This document shows, piece after piece, positions 28,304 through 38,310 of a stretch of DNA of 64,000 nt. This stretch comes from Nitrospira sp. (GTDB lineage: Bacteria > Nitrospirota > Nitrospiria > Nitrospirales > Nitrospiraceae). How positions within the stretch are numbered: the stretch's first letter is position 1; every line of letters starts with the position of its first letter. The position numbers and the translations under genes were made by a program. Location: contig JANDJE010000011.1 of the NCBI GenBank assembly GCA_024331095.1, forward strand, positions 1-64,000, in the 5' to 3' direction. Below the pieces are notes generated by a model. It was not told the DNA's origin. It was given only the letters and a program-made list of their open reading frames with translations, and searched no databases.

Positions 28304-28762
28304 TTATTCAGTGTCTTTGCAGAAGGTTCGCTCGTACGCGATGATCGCCCATGCTTCTTCCTCGGTTAAAATGCCGCCCTTCACCAGAGCCGGCATGCCG
28401 GTGCCCGGGCTTCCGTTCTTGATGACCCAGAACAACTCTCCATCGTTCCGTTTCTTGTGGAACTTGCAGTTTGTGAAGTTGCGGGGACCTGGCGTCAGCA
28501 ACATTCCTCCCGGACCGTCCCCGGCTCCGGTCTGGCCATGACAGTTCGCGCAGGTGCCTTTTCCCTCATAGAGCTCCTGCCCCTTGGCGATCACGGCCGG
28601 TGTTACGGTGAGGGGATTTTTCATTTTTCGCGCCTCGCCCCGCTCGGCTTCCGGGACACGCGGCTTTAACGGGTCGGCCTCGGGACCTGACCAACTGACC
28701 GGACTCCACAAGGCGACGGTGAGGATACTGCACGCTGCAATGGCCCAATACTTCCCTTTCAT
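28304..28762 (-). CDS. Periplasmic monoheme cytochrome c
   Basis: 152 residues with a signal peptide ending near SWSG. One heme site, CANCHGQTGAGDGPGG, and an axial Met candidate in GTGMPALVKGG, as in class I cytochromes c; the C-terminal helix is EEEAWAIIAYERTF. The ATG follows AGGAGGAG. It lies beside a globin and a copper nitrite reductase on the same strand, so electron donation in nitrogen-oxide or respiratory metabolism is plausible but unproven. Confidence 0.93.
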   Translation of the reverse strand: MKGKYWAIAACSILTVALWSPVSWSGPEADPLKPRVPEAERGEARKMKNPLTVTPAVIAKGQELYEGKGTCANCHGQTGAGDGPGGMLLTPGPRNFTNCKFHKKRNDGELFWVIKNGSPGTGMPALVKGGILTEEEAWAIIAYERTFCKDTE

Positions 28763-28948
28763 GACTCCTCCTCTTGATAATGACCACTAATGTGACGGCC
28801 GAAGCTTATCGCGCCGCTTGATTGAGAGGCGCAGGTTGCGCATTCATGATAACACGACGTTATTTTAAGTTGCAGGGGTGGTGTTCCGTGGAGAGCGATC
28901 AAGTCGAGAGCTTGGGATTGTTGAAACGATCGGCTCAGAAATTCATAA

Positions 28949-28976
28949 GGGGCAAGACCCTTTCAGGCCTTGCCCC
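28949..28976 (-). terminator. Stem-loop downstream of truncated globin gene
   Basis: GGGGCAAG and CTTGCCCC form an 8-bp stem around a 12-base loop, 45 bp past the globin stop codon. On the minus strand it is followed by TTATGAATTT, only partly T-rich, so it may be a weak terminator. Confidence 0.5.
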
Positions 28977-29020
28977 CCCGCCTATCTAGCGAAAGTGCTC
29001 TCAGTCCTGCCTTGCCCCGA

Positions 29021-29464
29021 TCAGGGGACTTCGACGATGTCCGCTTTCATCGGCCCCAGGATTGCGAGCAACTCACCTTTTTCTTTCTCCGGCACATTGA
29101 AGGTATCCAATGCGGCGACCAAATCTTCCACCAGGGCGTTGAAGGCGGCCGTGGTGACCTTCATCCCTTTGTGGGCGGTTTTCATATCCCGTCCTTCGTA
29201 GGTGCAGGGCCCGCCGGTGGCTTGGCAAACCTGATTTACCAGATGTTTGTTGAGCTGTTTCAAGTCGGCGTTCTTGAAATAGCCGTTGATCCGAGCATCT
29301 CCCCCTACGTTGCTGATGAATTTGGTGACGACGGCCTGGATGGCACCCACTCCGCCCAGTCGCTCGTAGAGCGACTGCTCTGCGGCATAGGAGGCGGTGC
29401 CGCTCAAGGCCCAGAAAGATGCAACCGCGACGGTTGCACAAACGATTTTCTTGCTCCATCTCAT
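29021..29464 (-). CDS. Secreted truncated hemoglobin (group I-like)
   Basis: 147 residues. An N-terminal signal peptide (basic start, VCATVAVASFWALSG, cleavage near SYA-AEQ) is followed by a 2/2 globin fold: SLYERLGGVGAIQAVV, VVTKFISNVGGDARINGYF, and HKGMKV with the proximal His candidate. Truncated globins bind NO or O2 and may turn NO into nitrate. Export to the periplasm is unusual for the class but fits placement next to a nitrite reductase that would make NO. AAGGAG precedes the ATG. Confidence 0.92.
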   Translation of the reverse strand: MRWSKKIVCATVAVASFWALSGTASYAAEQSLYERLGGVGAIQAVVTKFISNVGGDARINGYFKNADLKQLNKHLVNQVCQATGGPCTYEGRDMKTAHKGMKVTTAAFNALVEDLVAALDTFNVPEKEKGELLAILGPMKADIVEVP

Positions 29465-29523
29465 ATCGGCGACTCCTTTGTGTGAGTGATGAACTGACGG
29501 ACCTCCCTATCCTGTCGATTGAC

Positions 29524-30477
29524 TTAGGGATTCCACGGGGTGTTCGGCATCAACTGGCCTTTATAGTCCTTGGGATTCTTGTTGGCGACCACCACCGCGA
29601 TGGCACCCCGGAGGGCTCCGGTCAGGGAGTGGGTCACGACCGGATAGGCTCCCGGCTCATCGACGATCACGTCGAAGGTGGCTCCGCTGCCGGGGCCGAC
29701 CACATAAGTCTGCACACCGACGAATTTGTTTGCCGGATTGCCGCTTTCATAGACGGCGTCCCAGATTTCCGCGATGGGGTGAATTGCCGAGAATTCGTTG
29801 GGGCCGGCGTTCACAAAGTAGATTCGCACCCGCTCGCCGACCTTGACTTCAAGCGGTTCTCCTCCCGGGAAGAACGGATGGTATTTGAAGATCCCGCCGT
29901 TGAAAATCGTATGGTCCCACTTGCGATCGAACATGGCCTGCACGTTATCCGGATTCTTCCACAGCTCGGACTGCACCAACACGAATTCCCGATCGGCCTT
30001 GGGCCACACGCTCGAGTCTTTGGGATCAACGATGATGGCGCCGAACATCCCGCGGGCGACGTGTTGGATCATAGGGCTCGCGCCGCAATGGTAGAAAAAC
30101 ACGCCGGGCTTCTTCGCCACGAAGCTGTATTTGTGTGTCTCGCCCGGTCCAACGGTCTTGTGGTAGTTTTTCAAGAAGTCGAGCTCGGCCGCATGAAAGT
30201 CCATCGAATGGGGGAAGGAGTTGTTCTTATCCCCGATGAGGGTGAAATTAACGGTATCGCCCTGTGTGACCCGAACAACAGGACCCGGCATCTGACCGTT
30301 GAACGTCCACGCTTTGTATTTTGTCCCGTTGCCGTCGATGACGATTTCCGATTCGGTCGCTGTGAATGTGACGTCATGAACCTTTGCCCCGGCAGACCCC
30401 GGCATGGTGATACATCCGCTGGCTCCGAAGAGGACGCCAAGTCCGAGCGTTACTGTGAGCACACGAAACCTCTGCAT
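29524..30477 (-). CDS. nirK: Copper-containing nitrite reductase, lipoprotein type
   Basis: 317 residues from the ATG at 30477 behind AAGGGAGG; the open frame continues upstream but only this start begins with a signal. The signal ends in a lipobox-like FGASGC, so the protein is likely lipid-anchored. Two cupredoxin domains follow. Copper ligands are visible: type 1/type 2 region FPHSMDFHAA, then FFYHCGASPMIQHVARGM (type 2 His next to type 1 Cys, then type 1 His and Met); the second domain gives IHPIAEIWD and VVTHSL, matching the remaining His residues of NirK. The enzyme reduces nitrite to NO. Multicopper oxidases have a different Cys-His pattern, so NirK is favoured. Confidence 0.92.
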   Translation of the reverse strand: MQRFRVLTVTLGLGVLFGASGCITMPGSAGAKVHDVTFTATESEIVIDGNGTKYKAWTFNGQMPGPVVRVTQGDTVNFTLIGDKNNSFPHSMDFHAAELDFLKNYHKTVGPGETHKYSFVAKKPGVFFYHCGASPMIQHVARGMFGAIIVDPKDSSVWPKADREFVLVQSELWKNPDNVQAMFDRKWDHTIFNGGIFKYHPFFPGGEPLEVKVGERVRIYFVNAGPNEFSAIHPIAEIWDAVYESGNPANKFVGVQTYVVGPGSGATFDVIVDEPGAYPVVTHSLTGALRGAIAVVVANKNPKDYKGQLMPNTPWNP

Positions 30478-31040
30478 AATAGCCTCCCTTGGGTATTTGA
30501 TGAAAAATACGCTGTACTTGATGAGTGCGGCGACTAAAATCCCCCCCTTTACCACTCGTCAAGCATACGCGGGTCAACTATCTACCAAATTCCGAAGAGA
30601 AAATACAAAGAAAAATTTTGTCGGAGACTCTGGCTAAGGAAGCACCATGCCTCCTTGCAGGTAAAAATCGGGGGGATAGCAAAATAGTCAAAATTAATGA
30701 GGGGGTGGGTCCCGGAAACCGGATATTCTTGAATTGATGAATTGTGGACTTTGAAAATTTTCATTAAGAATTTCTTTGAGTTAAGGAAAAGTATTATGAG
30801 TGAAGAACTGATTTCATTATTTTGACGGAGACGGTAGGAGAGGAAGGGGGAGTTTGCTGAAACAGAGCATGGCTGAAGCGATTTCTGAAAAGAGCCATAA
30901 AAAGAAAAAGCGTCGTCTCTGCCGAGTAGAATTCGTGAAACAAGGCGTTTCTTCGCAAGCGCGGGAACAAAAATTTCTAGGCGAGAGAAAAGGGGGCTGG
31001 TATTCTCGGACAGATAATCCGCAACGGAAGCCAGAGGGCT
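30478..31040. other. 563-bp divergent intergenic region, AT-rich
   Basis: Between nirK and the membrane-anchored protein, clearly lower in GC than the flanks. On the minus strand TTGACG followed 17 bp later by TTTTAG (about 65 bp before the nirK start) is a possible but poor promoter. No palindromic FNR/NNR-type site (TTGAT-N4-ATCAA) was found; single ATCAA half-sites occur. Open frames here overlap and are not convincing. Confidence 0.4.
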
Positions 31041-31805
31041 ATGTTCGAGCTCGAATTTCCCGACATCACGATCTACTTGGTGGCCATCCTGGGCCTGCTG
31101 GTCGTGTGGCAGTTCTATCAAATGCAGGTCATGGCCGGACGAATTCTGGCCATTGATATTTTCGACCGTTCCGGTATCCGCATGTATGTCTATATCGTTC
31201 CAGAAGACGACGACGTGTGCGAGGTGTGCTCGGCCGCGCACGGGCGGGTGTTTCTGCCATCCTATATCGTGAAAAAGGGGTTTTCGCCGTTGCCGGAAAC
31301 ATGTCGACGGCCGATTCCCTGTCCCGGTGTGCTGGTCGGGCTATATGGAGCATGGTCGGAGGCGCGATCTGTCGTGCAACGGCTTCGAGCCAACGCCAAA
31401 AGGGGCTGGATCCAGTTGTCCGCGGAAGAGCTGCGCGCGTTGGTGAATGGACAATGGGAAACGAGCATCAGCGCCGAGACGGACCGCGTCGTGGTTCGCA
31501 TGTTGGAGGCGGTCTGTTATGAAAACATCAATCAGGCCGTATCGGTTTCGGGCTATCGGTACGTCATCGACGAGGCCAAGGAAATCCGCCATCTGCTTCT
31601 GTTGGTTCCGGCCTATCTCCGCTTGACGCGGCTCTTGGCCCGCGCGGGAGACGGCGCCGGCGCGCTGGCGGTGATCGAGCGGTTTGAAGCGCGATTCCCT
31701 CCCACGAAGCGGGGGATCCATTTTCCGACCAAAGAACAGCGCAACGTGATGAAGACACGAAAGGCGCTGTTGCTCAAGAATCGACAGGTCAATGTAGCGG
31801 CTTAG
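31041..31805 (+). CDS. Membrane-anchored protein with cysteine motifs, unknown function
   Basis: 254 residues. One membrane helix near the N-terminus (IYLVAILGLLVVWQFYQM), then a domain with VCEVCSAAHGRVFLPSY (C-x2-C, H) and TCRRPIPCPG, which could bind zinc. The C-terminal half is helical (AYLRLTRLLARAGDGAGALAVIERF) with TPR-like character. The Cys pattern recalls the C-x2-C...G...CRC region of Mu-F-like head proteins, but there is no phage context. It converges on the HD hydrolase gene with 9 bp between. Confidence 0.7.
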   Translation: MFELEFPDITIYLVAILGLLVVWQFYQMQVMAGRILAIDIFDRSGIRMYVYIVPEDDDVCEVCSAAHGRVFLPSYIVKKGFSPLPETCRRPIPCPGVLVGLYGAWSEARSVVQRLRANAKRGWIQLSAEELRALVNGQWETSISAETDRVVVRMLEAVCYENINQAVSVSGYRYVIDEAKEIRHLLLLVPAYLRLTRLLARAGDGAGALAVIERFEARFPPTKRGIHFPTKEQRNVMKTRKALLLKNRQVNVAA

Positions 31806-31814
31806 TCCGAAGCG

Positions 31815-33233
31815 CTAGTAGCTGGACTCGATGCTGGACGGCGCCTTGTTCAGGACAGCCGCCGCTGCACGGGAAAGCGCGGCGTCATGGGTATGGTCGA
31901 GCGAATAAACCCGAAATTGGACGAGTCTGGTCGGCAACAGATCCAGAAATTCCTCCAATGGGTCGGTTGACACCTGCTTGGTTCCCGGATCATACACGTA
32001 CAGCGGGCGGCCGCGTTGATCTTTGGGGTCCGGCCTCGGGTCAAGCGGGGCCATGTCCACGCGAAACTCCACGTCCCGCAGTTCCTTCGGCAATTCCTTG
32101 GCGATCTGTTGCGCGAAATGCCGGTGGCCGGGAAACGCCATGCCGCGCGCCGCTCCCTTTTCCTTGAGCGACGTGCTGTAAGCCATTTTCCACTTCACGT
32201 CCCGGTCCAAGATCCGACCCCATTCCTCGCCGAGCCTTCGGCGGGCCTTAACCCCGGCGCGTCGCCAGGATCGGACTTCTTCCAGGAGGGACCAATCCGT
32301 GAGCGACCGATACTTGTCCATGTGTTTGCGCGGATCGTAGGGAAACAAGAGTTTCATCGTCTCACCGAAGATGTCGCGCAGGTGGATGTCGATGGCTCTG
32401 GTCGTGCGGTGAAAATACACGTTGGAGTAGAGGTACATGCGGGTGTTCAGAAACATTTGAAGGGCCGGCAGGCCGGTTTTATGGATCGTGAAGCCTTTGT
32501 CGGTCACGATCGTATAGTGAATGAGCCTGGTGAGGTCGACCGGACCGACGGCCACGCCGCACATGTAAGAGTCCCGCAGGACGTAATCGAGGTTGTCTCC
32601 CGTGTACGCACCGGAGATGACAGGCTGCAGGAGATCCAGCCAGCGGGGCAGTCGTGAATTGTCCTTGCCTTTTTCTTTGAGGATCAGATGCGCGATTTGA
32701 TCCGGGTTCAATTCTTCTCCCTTGGCGAAGGGGCCGGACGGACTGCGGCGGATTTTTCTGATGATGGGCCCTAAATGCTCGCGGATGATGATCTGCCCCA
32801 GTCGTTCGTGGGTCAGGTCGAAATGATGGAGATAGTTCTCGTCGAAGAAATGGCAAAAGGGGCCGTGGCCGATGTCGTGAACCAGAGCGGTGACGCGCAG
32901 CAATTCTTCGACGTAGTTGGCCGAGGGAACGTCCGGGACGACTTTTTTGAGAAACGGATAGAGATGGCGGGCGAATCGTCCGGCCACGTGCATGGTGCCG
33001 AGAGAATGGACGAACCGACTGTGCTCGGCCGACGGATACACCCAACGCGCGCTCTGTAACTGGTAAATGTACCGGAGCCGCTGGACCCACGGCGAATCGA
33101 TCAAATCCTTCTCAGTTCGCTCGGAGGGGTCGGGTTCGGCGTAGGGAACGGTAAACGAGAGGTAGCGGTGGATGGGGTCGGCGATGAGCGCCGACCCGTC
33201 ATAGGGAGCGTTCGATCGGTCGGTATGATCCAT
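31815..33233 (-). CDS. HD-superfamily phosphohydrolase (dNTPase-like)
   Basis: 472 residues. The metal-binding HD site is plain: RFVHSLGTMHVAGRFARHL supplies the first His, ALVHDIGHGPFCHFFDE the HD pair and further His, and DYVLRDSYMCG the later Asp. This is the YdhJ/SAMHD1-like arrangement in which the protein acts on nucleotides. The C-terminal ~150 residues lack known motifs. It is last of the run galU-lon-thiL-DUF2062-HD; substrate unknown. Confidence 0.88.
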   Translation of the reverse strand: MDHTDRSNAPYDGSALIADPIHRYLSFTVPYAEPDPSERTEKDLIDSPWVQRLRYIYQLQSARWVYPSAEHSRFVHSLGTMHVAGRFARHLYPFLKKVVPDVPSANYVEELLRVTALVHDIGHGPFCHFFDENYLHHFDLTHERLGQIIIREHLGPIIRKIRRSPSGPFAKGEELNPDQIAHLILKEKGKDNSRLPRWLDLLQPVISGAYTGDNLDYVLRDSYMCGVAVGPVDLTRLIHYTIVTDKGFTIHKTGLPALQMFLNTRMYLYSNVYFHRTTRAIDIHLRDIFGETMKLLFPYDPRKHMDKYRSLTDWSLLEEVRSWRRAGVKARRRLGEEWGRILDRDVKWKMAYSTSLKEKGAARGMAFPGHRHFAQQIAKELPKELRDVEFRVDMAPLDPRPDPKDQRGRPLYVYDPGTKQVSTDPLEEFLDLLPTRLVQFRVYSLDHTHDAALSRAAAAVLNKAPSSIESSY

Positions 33234-33246
33234 GACGACCCGAATC

Positions 33247-33762
33247 TTAGCTCACTTGGTTTGAAGGCGGCAACGACGGGCGCGACGCCCGGTCGGGCGA
33301 CGAGCGATACCGGAGAATGAACGCGTACGCCAGCGGGTACGACACCAGCGCCCCGATCAGGCTCAAAACCAATCCGCCGACCACGAACGGAATCAGGTAC
33401 GGCGCGACCTGCGTGTAAATTCCCATGAAACTGAGATCGTTCCACGTCAACGGGGGGATTTCCGTCTGTCCCAATAACCGGGCGCCGGTCCAATAGGTCG
33501 CGCCCAGGATCGGCACGATCGTCCAGGGGTTGTTGACGAAGGCGCCGGCCAAGAGCGCCACCACGTTGAGACCGAAAAGCCACGCGCACAGGATCGCCAT
33601 GATCGTATGGAGGCCATAGGCCGGGCAGAACGCGATGAATACGCCCACGGCGAAGGCGAGGGCCGTCCGCTGCGGCGGCTCTTCAAGACGAAGCACCTGG
33701 CGCAGCAAGGCTCTGAAAGAACGGACGCGGAGCGCCGAGGTCTGTTTGTCCGGAGGCGTCAT
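33247..33762 (-). CDS. DUF2062 membrane protein
   Basis: 171 residues from the ATG at 33762, which overlaps the thiL stop (ATGA). Family features: EEPPQRTALAFAVGVFIAFCPAYGLHT, FVNNPWTIVPI and about three membrane helices. DUF2062 proteins are inner-membrane proteins of unknown role, often near glycosyltransferase or envelope genes. The longer open frame to 33912 lies within thiL and is not needed. Confidence 0.86.
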   Translation of the reverse strand: MTPPDKQTSALRVRSFRALLRQVLRLEEPPQRTALAFAVGVFIAFCPAYGLHTIMAILCAWLFGLNVVALLAGAFVNNPWTIVPILGATYWTGARLLGQTEIPPLTWNDLSFMGIYTQVAPYLIPFVVGGLVLSLIGALVSYPLAYAFILRYRSSPDRASRPSLPPSNQVS

Positions 33763-34802
33763 GCGAAGAAGTGTTCGTAGCTGGCGACGGGCATCGGCCG
33801 CATGATGCCGTCGATGTCTCTTATGCGAATCCCGAATCGTCGGCGTCGAACGGTGCCGATGCGGGTGATCTGAAATCCCCTCGCACGGGCCTGCCGCTCG
33901 ATGGTTGCGCACATTCGGGGTGGAGCCGTAAACAAGAGCTCGTAATCTTCACCCCCCGCGACGGCCAAATCAACGGGCGACAGGCGGCGGCTTTCCGCGT
34001 AAGCTCGACAGGACGCCGAAATCGGGAGCGCGCCGCCGTCGATTTCCGCTCCCACGCCGCTTTCTTCGCAGATGTGCCGCAGGTCTCCGGAGAGGCCGTC
34101 CGAGAGATCGATGGCGGCGCTCGCCAATCGTTCCTGGTTGAGCCAGCGACCCTCCTTCACGCGGGCCGACGGACGGAGGTGGCGCTCGATGAGAATGCGA
34201 CGATGGGCCGCGGGCAGCGAGAGAGAACGTCGGTTCGAACGGGGCGATCGGCCTTCGTTCAGCAGCCTGAGCCCCGCTAAAGAGTCTCCCAACGTCCCCG
34301 TCACGTAGATATGGTCGCCGACGTCGGCTCCGTGGCGGAACAGCGCTCGACCCGCGGCCGTGTCGCCGATGAGCGTGATGCCGAGAAACAGGCCGGCGCG
34401 GGAGGCCGATGTGTCGCCGCCGATCAGCGCGACGTCGTGAAGACGGCAGGCTTCCATGAGACCGTCGTAGATCGCGAAAACGGACGCCGATTTGAAACGG
34501 CGAGGAATCGCGAGTGTCATGAGGAGGTAGCGGGGAACGGCTCCCATGGCGGCAATGTCACTCAAATTGGCCATGGCCGCGCGATAGCCGATCGTGGCGG
34601 GGTCGGCCGTGTCGAGATCAAAATGGACGCCTTCCGCCAACAGGTCCGTCGTCACATGCCACCATGCCGGTCCTTTCGCCGCGACGACGGCGGCGTCATC
34701 GCCGATGCCTTTGATGAGGTTCGGAACGCATTCGGCGAACCGATGCGCGATCGCCCGGATCAAGGAAAATTCAGCGATGGAAGAAACCTTTCGCCTCGCC
34801 AC
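33759..34802 (-). CDS. thiL: Thiamine-monophosphate kinase
   Basis: Makes thiamine diphosphate, the active cofactor. The 347-residue protein has the PurM/ThiL fold: KGIGDDAAVV and HVTTDLLAEGVHFD near the N-terminus, AAMANLSDIAAMGA, GGDTSAS, DLSDGLSGDLRHI and AGGEDYELLFTAP. All metal-binding acidic motifs are intact. No other thi gene is adjacent. Confidence 0.96.
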   Translation of the reverse strand: MARRKVSSIAEFSLIRAIAHRFAECVPNLIKGIGDDAAVVAAKGPAWWHVTTDLLAEGVHFDLDTADPATIGYRAAMANLSDIAAMGAVPRYLLMTLAIPRRFKSASVFAIYDGLMEACRLHDVALIGGDTSASRAGLFLGITLIGDTAAGRALFRHGADVGDHIYVTGTLGDSLAGLRLLNEGRSPRSNRRSLSLPAAHRRILIERHLRPSARVKEGRWLNQERLASAAIDLSDGLSGDLRHICEESGVGAEIDGGALPISASCRAYAESRRLSPVDLAVAGGEDYELLFTAPPRMCATIERQARARGFQITRIGTVRRRRFGIRIRDIDGIMRPMPVASYEHFFA

Positions 34803-34847
34803 GGATTGTCGGAGTGGGGTTAGGGGGGCGATGAATCGTCGGGATAC

Positions 34848-37334
34848 TTATAACACAGCCGGCAGTTCCGGCGCGCGGTTCCGTTCCCTCCGCCGTTTCT
34901 CCACATGGCCGGGCCGAGAAGGCGCCGCCGTTGAGGAAGACGATGACGATTTCTTGGGCTTCGGCGCCGTCTTGGTTTTGTGCTCCAGCGCGACCTTCAT
35001 CACCTCATCCATCGTATCGACGAATAAGATCCGGATGCCTTTCAAAAGGTGCTTGGGAATTTCCTCCAGATCTTTTTTGTTGCGCCGAGGCAGAATCACC
35101 GTTGTCAGTCTGGCCCGTTTGGCCGCCAGAATTTTCTCCTTGAGCCCGCCGACCGGCAACACACGCCCCCGCAACGTGATCTCTCCGGTCATCGCAAGAT
35201 CCCTCCGCACGGGGATGCCGGACAAAGCCGACGCGACGGCGGTCGCCATCGTAATGCCCGCCGACGGTCCGTCTTTCGGGATCGCGCCGGCCGGCACGTG
35301 GATATGCAGGTCTTGTTTGCTGAACGTGTCCGGATTGATGCGCAGCGTTTTTTCACGGGATCGAACGTAACTGAGCGCGGCCTGGGCGGACTCTTTCATG
35401 ACGTCGCCCAGATGCCCCGTCAGGGTCAACTGTCCCTTGCCTTTCATGACGGTGGCTTCGATGTGAAGCACGTCTCCTCCCGTTTCGGTCCAAGCCAAGC
35501 CGGTCGCCACGCCGACTTCGTCTTTTTCCAGTTCCGCCTCGGGCACGTGTTTCGGAACGCCGAGGTACTTGTGCAGATTGGACGGATCGACCGTGAAGCC
35601 CCCCCCCTTGCCTTCGGCGACCTTTTTCGCCACTTTCCGCATGATGTTGGCGATCTCGCGTTCCAAGTTTCGCACGCCGGCTTCCCGCGTGTAGTGCGAG
35701 ATGATTTTTCTGATGGCCGGCTCGGTGACGAGGATGTGTTCGCTCGTGATCCCGTGTTCCTCCAATTGGCGAGGGATCAAGTATTTCTGAGCGATGCCGA
35801 GCTTTTCCTCCTCCGTGTAGCCGGGGATTTCGATGATTTCCATTCGGTCGCGGAGGGCGGGAAGGATCGGGTCAATCAAATTGGAGGTGGTGATGAACAT
35901 GACCTCGCTCAAGTCGAAGGGCACCCCGAGATAATGGTCGGTGAAAGAGGCGTTTTGTTCCGGGTCCAATACTTCAAGGAGGGCCGCGGAGGGGTCGCCG
36001 CGAAAATCCATGCCGACTTTATCGACTTCGTCCAGCATGAACACGGGATTGGCCGTCCCGGCCTGCTTCAATCCCTGGATGATGCGGCCCGGCAACGCCC
36101 CGACGTAGGTGCGACGGTGCCCGCGAATTTCGGCTTCGTCGCGGACGCCGCCCAGACTGATGCGGACGAATTCCCGACCCAGCGCGCGGGCGATCGACTT
36201 GCCCAACGAGGTTTTTCCGACGCCCGGCGGGCCGACGAAACAGAGAATGGGCCCCTTCATCTTCTCCTTGAGCTTGCGGACGGCCAGGTATTCCAAAATC
36301 CGCTCCTTGACCTTCTCCAAGTCGTAGTGGTCTTCGTTCAGCACTTTGGCCGCGGCTCTGAGGTCCAGGTTGTCTTTCGACCGTTTGGACCACGGCAGTT
36401 CGACCATCCATTCCAAATAAGTGCGGACCGTGGCGGATTCGGCGGTGTCCGGGTGCATCTTTTCCAAACGTTTGAGCTGTTTTTCGGCTTCCTTAAGGAC
36501 CTTCTCGGGCATCTTGGCGTCGGCGATTCGTTTGCGGAACTCGGCGATTTCTTCCATCCGTTCGTCCGATTCGCCCAGTTCTTTTTGTATCGCCTTGAGC
36601 TGTTCGCGCAGGAAGTACTCGCGCTGGGTCTTGTCCATCTCGCCTTTCGCCTGCGCCTGAATTTTTTGCTGCATGGACAGGACTTCGATTTCTTTGGCGA
36701 GGATGTCGCTGACTCGGCGAAGACGTTGAATCGGATCGAGCACTTCCAGCACGGTCTGGGTCACGTCGACTTTCAGGCCGAGATTGGACGCCACCATATC
36801 GGCCAATCGTCCCGGCTCCTCGAGGTTCTCGATCACGACCATGACGTCGGGGATCAGGGCCTTGCCGAGACTGACGAGACGCTCGATCTGTTCTTTGACC
36901 GTGCGCATGACCGCTTCGGCCTCCAACGCGGTCGCCGTGGGTTTCACGTCGGCCAATCTGTCGATCCGAACGGAGAAGTACGGATCCGTCTGAATGTATT
37001 TGACGATCTTTCCTTTCGCGATTCCTTGGACCAGGATTTTGATCCGCTCGTCGGGCAGTTTGAGCATCCGCATGATGATGCCCGCCGTGCCGATCGTATG
37101 GATATCGTCGGGAGAAGGATTCTCGACGTCGAGGGCCTTTTGGGTGGCCAGAAAGATCATGCGGTTGCCGGCCAAGGCCGCCTCGATGGCCTTGATCGAC
37201 ATTTCGCGTCCGACGAAAAGCGGGAGCACCATATAGGGGAAGACGACGATGTCGCGAACCGGCAGAAGCGGAAGCTGCGCCGGAATTTCGATGTTTTGAG
37301 GAATCTGGATCTCTTGCTCATTCGGATCGTTCAT
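34848..37334 (-). CDS. lon: ATP-dependent protease Lon
   Basis: 828 residues from the ATG at 37334; the frame runs upstream into the galU region without need. Lon degrades unfolded and regulatory proteins in the cytoplasm. The N-terminal substrate domain begins at [22 protein letters not shown]. The AAA+ module has Walker [14 protein letters not shown] and Walker B FMLDEVDK. The protease domain carries the Ser-Lys dyad in KDGPSAGIT and [10 protein letters not shown] Lys/Ser-rich tail follows. No heat-shock operator was recognised in the 79 bp upstream. Confidence 0.98.
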   Translation of the reverse strand: MNDPNEQEIQIPQNIEIPAQLPLLPVRDIVVFPYMVLPLFVGREMSIKAIEAALAGNRMIFLATQKALDVENPSPDDIHTIGTAGIIMRMLKLPDERIKILVQGIAKGKIVKYIQTDPYFSVRIDRLADVKPTATALEAEAVMRTVKEQIERLVSLGKALIPDVMVVIENLEEPGRLADMVASNLGLKVDVTQTVLEVLDPIQRLRRVSDILAKEIEVLSMQQKIQAQAKGEMDKTQREYFLREQLKAIQKELGESDERMEEIAEFRKRIADAKMPEKVLKEAEKQLKRLEKMHPDTAESATVRTYLEWMVELPWSKRSKDNLDLRAAAKVLNEDHYDLEKVKERILEYLAVRKLKEKMKGPILCFVGPPGVGKTSLGKSIARALGREFVRISLGGVRDEAEIRGHRRTYVGALPGRIIQGLKQAGTANPVFMLDEVDKVGMDFRGDPSAALLEVLDPEQNASFTDHYLGVPFDLSEVMFITTSNLIDPILPALRDRMEIIEIPGYTEEEKLGIAQKYLIPRQLEEHGITSEHILVTEPAIRKIISHYTREAGVRNLEREIANIMRKVAKKVAEGKGGGFTVDPSNLHKYLGVPKHVPEAELEKDEVGVATGLAWTETGGDVLHIEATVMKGKGQLTLTGHLGDVMKESAQAALSYVRSREKTLRINPDTFSKQDLHIHVPAGAIPKDGPSAGITMATAVASALSGIPVRRDLAMTGEITLRGRVLPVGGLKEKILAAKRARLTTVILPRRNKKDLEEIPKHLLKGIRILFVDTMDEVMKVALEHKTKTAPKPKKSSSSSSTAAPSRPGHVEKRRRERNRAPELPAVL

Positions 37335-37413
37335 TGTGCGGCTCTTTCTTGGCGTTCGTCCCGATGAAAGACGGCCATCCTCGACGGACCTGAGTTTAAT
37401 AGAGGGGCGGCCC

Positions 37414-38310
37414 TTATGGGCGACGGTTTTGAACCATCGTGCGGGTTCGAGACAACAGGTATTCACGAAAGTCGGCGCCCAACGAGGGGTTCTTGAGCGC
37501 GAACTCGACGGTCGCAATCAGAAATCCGAGTTTGTCCCCGGCGTCGTGGCGCTGCCCTTGAATTTCATGCGCGAACATCGGGGATCTCCTGCCCAGCTCT
37601 TTGAGCGCATCGGTCAACTGGATTTCTCCGTTTTTCCCGGGCGGCGTTTTTCGCAGGATAGGGAAAATCTCGGGGGGGAGGATGTAACGACCGATCACGG
37701 CCAATGTGGATGGCGCGTCGGCTGGAGCAGGTTTTTCCACCATGTCCTCGACCCGATACAACCCTTGGGCGAGCCGCTTGGGGGTCACGATGCCGTATCG
37801 ACCGACGTCGGATTTGGACACGTTCTGGACACCGAGCACGGCGCCTTGACGTTTGCGGTAGACGTGGATCAATTGCGCGAGCGCCGGCACCTCGGCGTCG
37901 ATGATCTCGTCCCCGAGAATCACGGCGAACGGTTCGTCGCCGATCAGGTGTTGGGCGCACAAAACGGCATGCCCCAATCCCAACGCTTCCTGCTGCCGCA
38001 CGTAGCAGAAATTCGCGAGGGTTGAAATCTGGCGAATTTGATGGAGAACTTGGCTTTTCCCCGTTCCTTTCAGGTTCTCTTCGAGTTCGACCGATCGGTC
38101 GAAGTGGTCTTCGATCGCCCGTTTGCCCCGACCCGTGATTACGATAACGTCTTCGATGCCCGATGCCACCGCCTCTTCCACCGCGTATTGAATCAGAGGT
38201 TTGTCCACCAACGGCAGCATTTCTTTGGGCGAAGCTTTTGTCGCGGGAAGGAAACGTGTGCCCAGGCCCGCTGCGGGGAGCACGGCTTTTCTGACGGTCG
38301 CGCGAGACAT
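37414..38310 (-). CDS. galU: UTP-glucose-1-phosphate uridylyltransferase
   Basis: Makes UDP-glucose for LPS and other polysaccharides. The 298-residue protein starts at the ATG at 38310 with [24 protein letters not shown], and has [29 protein letters not shown] and [10 protein letters not shown]. GalE at the left edge uses its product. Upstream frame extension to 38487 lies in the intergenic region and is not used. Confidence 0.96.
   Translation of the reverse strand: MSRATVRKAVLPAAGLGTRFLPATKASPKEMLPLVDKPLIQYAVEEAVASGIEDVIVITGRGKRAIEDHFDRSVELEENLKGTGKSQVLHQIRQISTLANFCYVRQQEALGLGHAVLCAQHLIGDEPFAVILGDEIIDAEVPALAQLIHVYRKRQGAVLGVQNVSKSDVGRYGIVTPKRLAQGLYRVEDMVEKPAPADAPSTLAVIGRYILPPEIFPILRKTPPGKNGEIQLTDALKELGRRSPMFAHEIQGQRHDAGDKLGFLIATVEFALKNPSLGADFREYLLSRTRTMVQNRRP

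Noticed and set aside
30478-30700. FNR/NNR-type control of nirK
   Set aside because: Only single ATCAA half-sites; no TTGAT-N4-ATCAA palindrome.
31041-31805. Phage head protein (Mu F-like) assignment
   Set aside because: Only the Cys spacing is similar; membrane helix, TPR-like tail and lack of any phage gene argue against.
35049-37367. Long plus-strand open frame (772 codons) opposite lon
   Set aside because: Fully antisense to a clear Lon protein; such frames arise from codon bias in GC-rich genes, and the translation shows no family.
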